From contig NZ_AP027146.1 of the NCBI RefSeq assembly GCF_027925385.1, forward strand, positions 1 to 64,000: a DNA stretch of 64,000 nucleotides, read 5' to 3'. Shown piece by piece: positions 62,301 to 64,000 of the stretch (position 1 is its first letter; every line of letters begins with the position of its first letter). Below the pieces are notes generated by a model that saw only the letters and a program-made list of their open reading frames with translations, was not told where the DNA came from and did not search any database. The position numbers were made by a program, and so were the translations under genes. The DNA is from Methylocystis iwaonis (GTDB taxonomy: Bacteria; Pseudomonadota; Alphaproteobacteria; Rhizobiales; Beijerinckiaceae).

Positions 62301-62588
62301 ATGCTCGGCGGTCCTACCGAGGTCCTTTTCCCATTCGATAATGATCGTCTCGGTTTGACTATCCGCCCTGCCCTTTGCGATCCGGCCTTTTCGCGTGATG
62401 TTGGCGACTATCCGTTCTGCGCCGAGCGCGATCGCGGAGATCAGGCTTTGCGCCCCCTGGTCCTTGGCGAACGCGACGCTGAGATATTGTAGAAAGCGCT
62501 CTTTTTTAGCCTGTTCCGTGTTCGCGCGGCGCAGATCGTTGAACAGGGCCTCCGTGTGCGCGGGCTGAAAAATGCTTCTATCAGACAT
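59316..62588 (-). CDS. Eco57I-like adenine-N6 DNA methyltransferase / type IIG-like restriction protein
   Basis: 1090 residues. A possible PD-(D/E)xK-like nuclease region near the N-terminus (IIIEWEKDL at 82-90) is followed by helical sequence, then the methylase core: SAM-binding DPACGSGSF (374-382), GIDIHPLSVLIAKTTVLL, and the catalytic NPPWLTYS (569-576). The C-terminal half resembles TaqI/Eco57I target-recognition regions. Such single-chain enzymes methylate adenine and often cleave. It follows the Xre-ImmA gene by 14 bases and faces the PLD nuclease gene. The N-terminal nuclease motif is imperfect, so cleavage may rest with the PLD protein. Confidence 0.9.
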   Translation of the reverse strand: MSDRSIFQPAHTEALFNDLRRANTEQAKKERFLQYLSVAFAKDQGAQSLISAIALGAERIVANITRKGRIAKGRADSQTETIIIEWEKDLGRTAEHAREQLEEYLEGNWKSGQEYRFTLLTTDGIRWRRYAPDWSEVEFGKLSFGRDFKLREIRRFDLAEENFSEFPFFLDEVLFSSQPRAATLENIQNDFGDTSGVFINSIACLQACADDVNKKSELQVAYDQWKRFLSIAYGKFDDSPAMFLVHTYLSVFAKFIAYAVITRKPIADDGTITGILDGSVFENLNIERFVEDDFFHWVTAGTYFKRLRPMFRELNLQLNQYDFSDVREDILKGLYQELIDLETRHALGEYYTPDWLCEHVVECLEVEEGSAFLDPACGSGSFLRAIIARMRREFPRLGAEALAEQVVGIDIHPLSVLIAKTTVLLSLGNGVVEAKRPVVLHIYLANSLLVPRGTADLFKTNFQISVDNKNYVLDVKGVEGADVFDQLITFCDEMVGRYQEQLDRDRFGRLLRSVLKVAHASELPGQLFDVYRGMKVAHMQGRDSIWKFILQNSYKPVFLMNRFDFVVGNPPWLTYSAISNGEYQGLLRQVSDGYAVTPQSRANMPHLEIAAIFMAHAVNYFLKPSGKLAFVLPRSFMSADQHDNTRAGVVSGLKLTEAWDLEGVAPLFRVPSCVLFCTRSLGNSDARLIPSTGLPGAAFSGRLPRPQLHWSEAQKYITSETRRWYYSRLQGGRGATRSALTAISMEASTGTNAYASRFSQGATIVPRNFFFVQIDQKLKEDANVRDRVVSIRTSDASDREAKPPWKGQRLSGRTEGKLLFRTSISRNIIPFALVDPPLVVLPVTLKEDGKGRERFTMLDADGLLENGFRYGSAWFSEAEKHWDRSKTDKNREMKVSLSDYLDWQSKLSDQNPKARFLVLYTSSATDASAAVVDRGSFDHPFIVDHMNYWCECSSEAEAHYVCSYINSDYANEKIKDFQARGLFGPRHIHKLILKLPFPKFDKDDADHVALSALGRKCMGLTANFVKTTNVKNLQARALGAVRARLKEQLAAELDAIDPLVEKLSAGHNATKTNVRKKPRRGNGMGKLFDG

Positions 62589-62602
62589 GTTCCCCGCCGT
62601 GG

Positions 62603-63706
62603 CTATTTTACTATGCGTAAGTCAGGTGGAGCCGAAACAGTGCGGCCGGAGGATTGCCGGCCGCCCGTAAGGCTGGTTAGCATCAATCCGAAAACCAGCT
62701 TATCAAGTTCCTCACTATCAATTTGGAGCTGATCGGCCACAGCAGCCTTGCTGACGCCTTCCTCCCGCAGTCCACCGAAGACGATTGCCAGCACCTGGGA
62801 GCGTTCCCGTTGTGCTCCTTCAGGCTCGTTTTTTCGAAAGCCTAATTGGCCCATTTCAATGCAAAGCGTCCGGTAATGCCAGTCGCTAAGCAGCTTGAGG
62901 CTATGAAGACGATGCGCCAGGGCTGCGACAGAGACGATCCAGAGTTTTTTCAGCTGAATGAGCTGCTTCAGCGTCGCCATGCGCGGCGCATTCGCTAGGA
63001 CACTCGCGCGTGGCATCAAAAACGCCGCCGCAAAGGCATTGGCCTCTTTTTCGGCGTTCGGCTGATGCGGTCCGCAATGGCGATGCAACACGAGATGACC
63101 GAGCTCATGCGCAGCGTCGAATCGACCATGTTCCGCTGATTTTAGCGTATTCAGAAACAGGAACGGCGTGTTGCTATGCCAGAGCGAAAAAGCGTCGACC
63201 TCGACGGAGTTTTCTGCGAGGGAGTAAACGCGAACACCCTTCGACTCAAGCAAGTGGACCATGTTTTTGATCGGTCGTTCGCCCAGCCGCCAATGCTGCC
63301 TTAGCGTCGCCGCAGCAGTTTCAGGGTCTTCGTCGCGGAGATCGAGCAGGTCGGGCGCGGGAAGATCAAAGCGGGTCTCTACCCAATCGTTCAGCATGAA
63401 GGCGAGCGCGCCCGCACCAAGCGCTGCGTCGCGCTGGCCGGCCGTCATGCGGGACATCGAACGAAAACTCGCCGTCTTTGGCGTGGGTTCATGTAGATCG
63501 GGACCGAAGAAGAATCCCGGTGGGAATCGTGTCGATAAGGCGAGGCGTTCGAGAGTTTCCGCTGAAGGGGGATATTCTCCTTTTTCATAGTCGCTGATGG
63601 CCTTCGAGGTTACGCCTGCGATGGCCCCCAAACGTGTCATTGTCAGCCCTCGCCTTTTGCGCGCGAGGGTCAACCGGGAAGGTGTGAAAGAATGCTCGCT
63701 GTTCAT
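62603..63706 (-). CDS. Xre-HTH / ImmA-IrrE metallopeptidase fusion
   Basis: 367 residues. The N-terminal HTH (LTLARKRRGLTMTRLGAIAGVTSKAISDYEKGEYPPS) is followed by an ImmA/IrrE zinc-protease domain with HELGH in RFDAAHELGHLVLHRHCG (about 200), and a second acidic ligand in EKEANAFAAAFLMP. Such fusions cleave repressors or sense damage and often precede restriction or toxin genes. The gene overlaps the upstream partial gene by 4 bases (ATGA), so all three are one operon. It probably regulates the restriction locus. Confidence 0.9.
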   Translation of the reverse strand: MNSEHSFTPSRLTLARKRRGLTMTRLGAIAGVTSKAISDYEKGEYPPSAETLERLALSTRFPPGFFFGPDLHEPTPKTASFRSMSRMTAGQRDAALGAGALAFMLNDWVETRFDLPAPDLLDLRDEDPETAAATLRQHWRLGERPIKNMVHLLESKGVRVYSLAENSVEVDAFSLWHSNTPFLFLNTLKSAEHGRFDAAHELGHLVLHRHCGPHQPNAEKEANAFAAAFLMPRASVLANAPRMATLKQLIQLKKLWIVSVAALAHRLHSLKLLSDWHYRTLCIEMGQLGFRKNEPEGAQRERSQVLAIVFGGLREEGVSKAAVADQLQIDSEELDKLVFGLMLTSLTGGRQSSGRTVSAPPDLRIVK

Positions 63707-64000
63707 GCTCGCCGACGCACGTCAATAATAGGATCAGGCCCGAAGTCGGGCGCGACAGGGATAATATTTCCGTCGAGCGGCAAAGCACCAAGGATGATAC
63801 GTTCTCGCCATCCATCAATGTGGCCGTCGTCGCCGATCGAGTCCGGCAACGACAATTCCGCCCGGACCTCTTCCCTGTCGCGATAGAACAACAAAATCCA
63901 CGTCGCGCGATCCGATTTACTCGCGGAGATCGCAGGCGCCGGCTCCGGGAAGAGGGATAACTGGGCGTTGGTATTAACGGCGTCGGCCGTGCTCGGTCCT
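63703..64000 (-). CDS. Partial gene at the window edge, restriction operon
   Basis: The reading frame is open from the window end to the TGA at 63703, so only the last ~99 residues are seen. They include ATWILLFYRDREEVRAELSLPDSIGDDGHIDGWRERIILGALPLD. This is too little to assign a family. The stop overlaps the Xre-ImmA start (ATGA), showing it is the upstream gene of that operon. The WRERIILGALPLDG ending is a pattern seen in many small unknown proteins next to ImmA genes. Confidence 0.7.
   Translation of the reverse strand, partial: GPSTADAVNTNAQLSLFPEPAPAISASKSDRATWILLFYRDREEVRAELSLPDSIGDDGHIDGWRERIILGALPLDGNIIPVAPDFGPDPIIDVRRRA

Overview
The window looks like part of a large, self-transmissible plasmid of a type II (alphaproteobacterial) methanotroph, most likely Methylocystis/Methylosinus-like. 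The evidence is an orphan pmoC (particulate methane monooxygenase subunit C, 7364-8137) with all six expected copper ligands, high-GC coding, a Rhizobiales-type RepC initiator with an apparent antisense RNA in its leader, and a complete VirB/VirD4 type IV secretion system beside a relaxase module. I see no rRNA, tRNA, CRISPR array or housekeeping operon.

Layout. (1) 1-12.8 kb is an accessory region: two paralogous GlxA/AraC-type regulators flank a pmoC-ftsH-(membrane protein) cluster. It also holds an L-2-haloacid-dehalogenase-like gene, an intact IS66 element nested in an IS3-family remnant (perfect 8-bp target duplication), an IS5-family element, and a decayed tniB/tniQ module with no tniA. 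(2) 13-25.9 kb is plasmid backbone: DUF932, a ParB-like protein, a Toprim primase-like protein, DUF2493, SSB, a degenerate nuclease-fold protein, a lipoprotein, a membrane acyltransferase, an Xre-type regulator and a cysteine-rich lytic transglycosylase. (3) 26-34 kb: repC with its antisense leader, a second SSB, a ParA ATPase with a membrane partner, a candidate oriT, a MobC-like protein and the relaxase. (4) 34.3-41.5 kb is a defence or addiction block. A five-gene ubiquitin-like conjugation operon (multiubiquitin, E2-like, JAB-E1 fusion, DUF6527, ClpP-fold protease) is read away from an RHH / VbhA-like / Fic module. A three-gene HTH-ParA / unknown / HEPN operon follows. (5) 41.7-54.4 kb: a thirteen-gene virB1-virD4 operon on the minus strand, mostly with overlapping start and stop codons. 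(6) 54.8-64 kb: an IS630 element, a cupin protein, an exported PLD nuclease, and a restriction locus with a PLD-type endonuclease, an Eco57I-like methylase and an Xre-ImmA protein; the last gene runs off the window.

How it fits together. An AT-rich, often palindromic promoter/operator motif (core like CTAAAATATA...TATAG) recurs at about eleven intergenic sites. These precede ssb, lipoprotein, repC, parA, mob, virB and the Xre gene, but not the cargo or defence genes. This suggests one plasmid regulator, possibly the Xre protein at 23751-24233, coordinates replication, partition and transfer. The cargo links methane oxidation (a spare PmoC plus a membrane protease) to a conjugative vehicle that also carries several defence systems. 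All functions are inferred from sequence recognition by eye; no database search was run.
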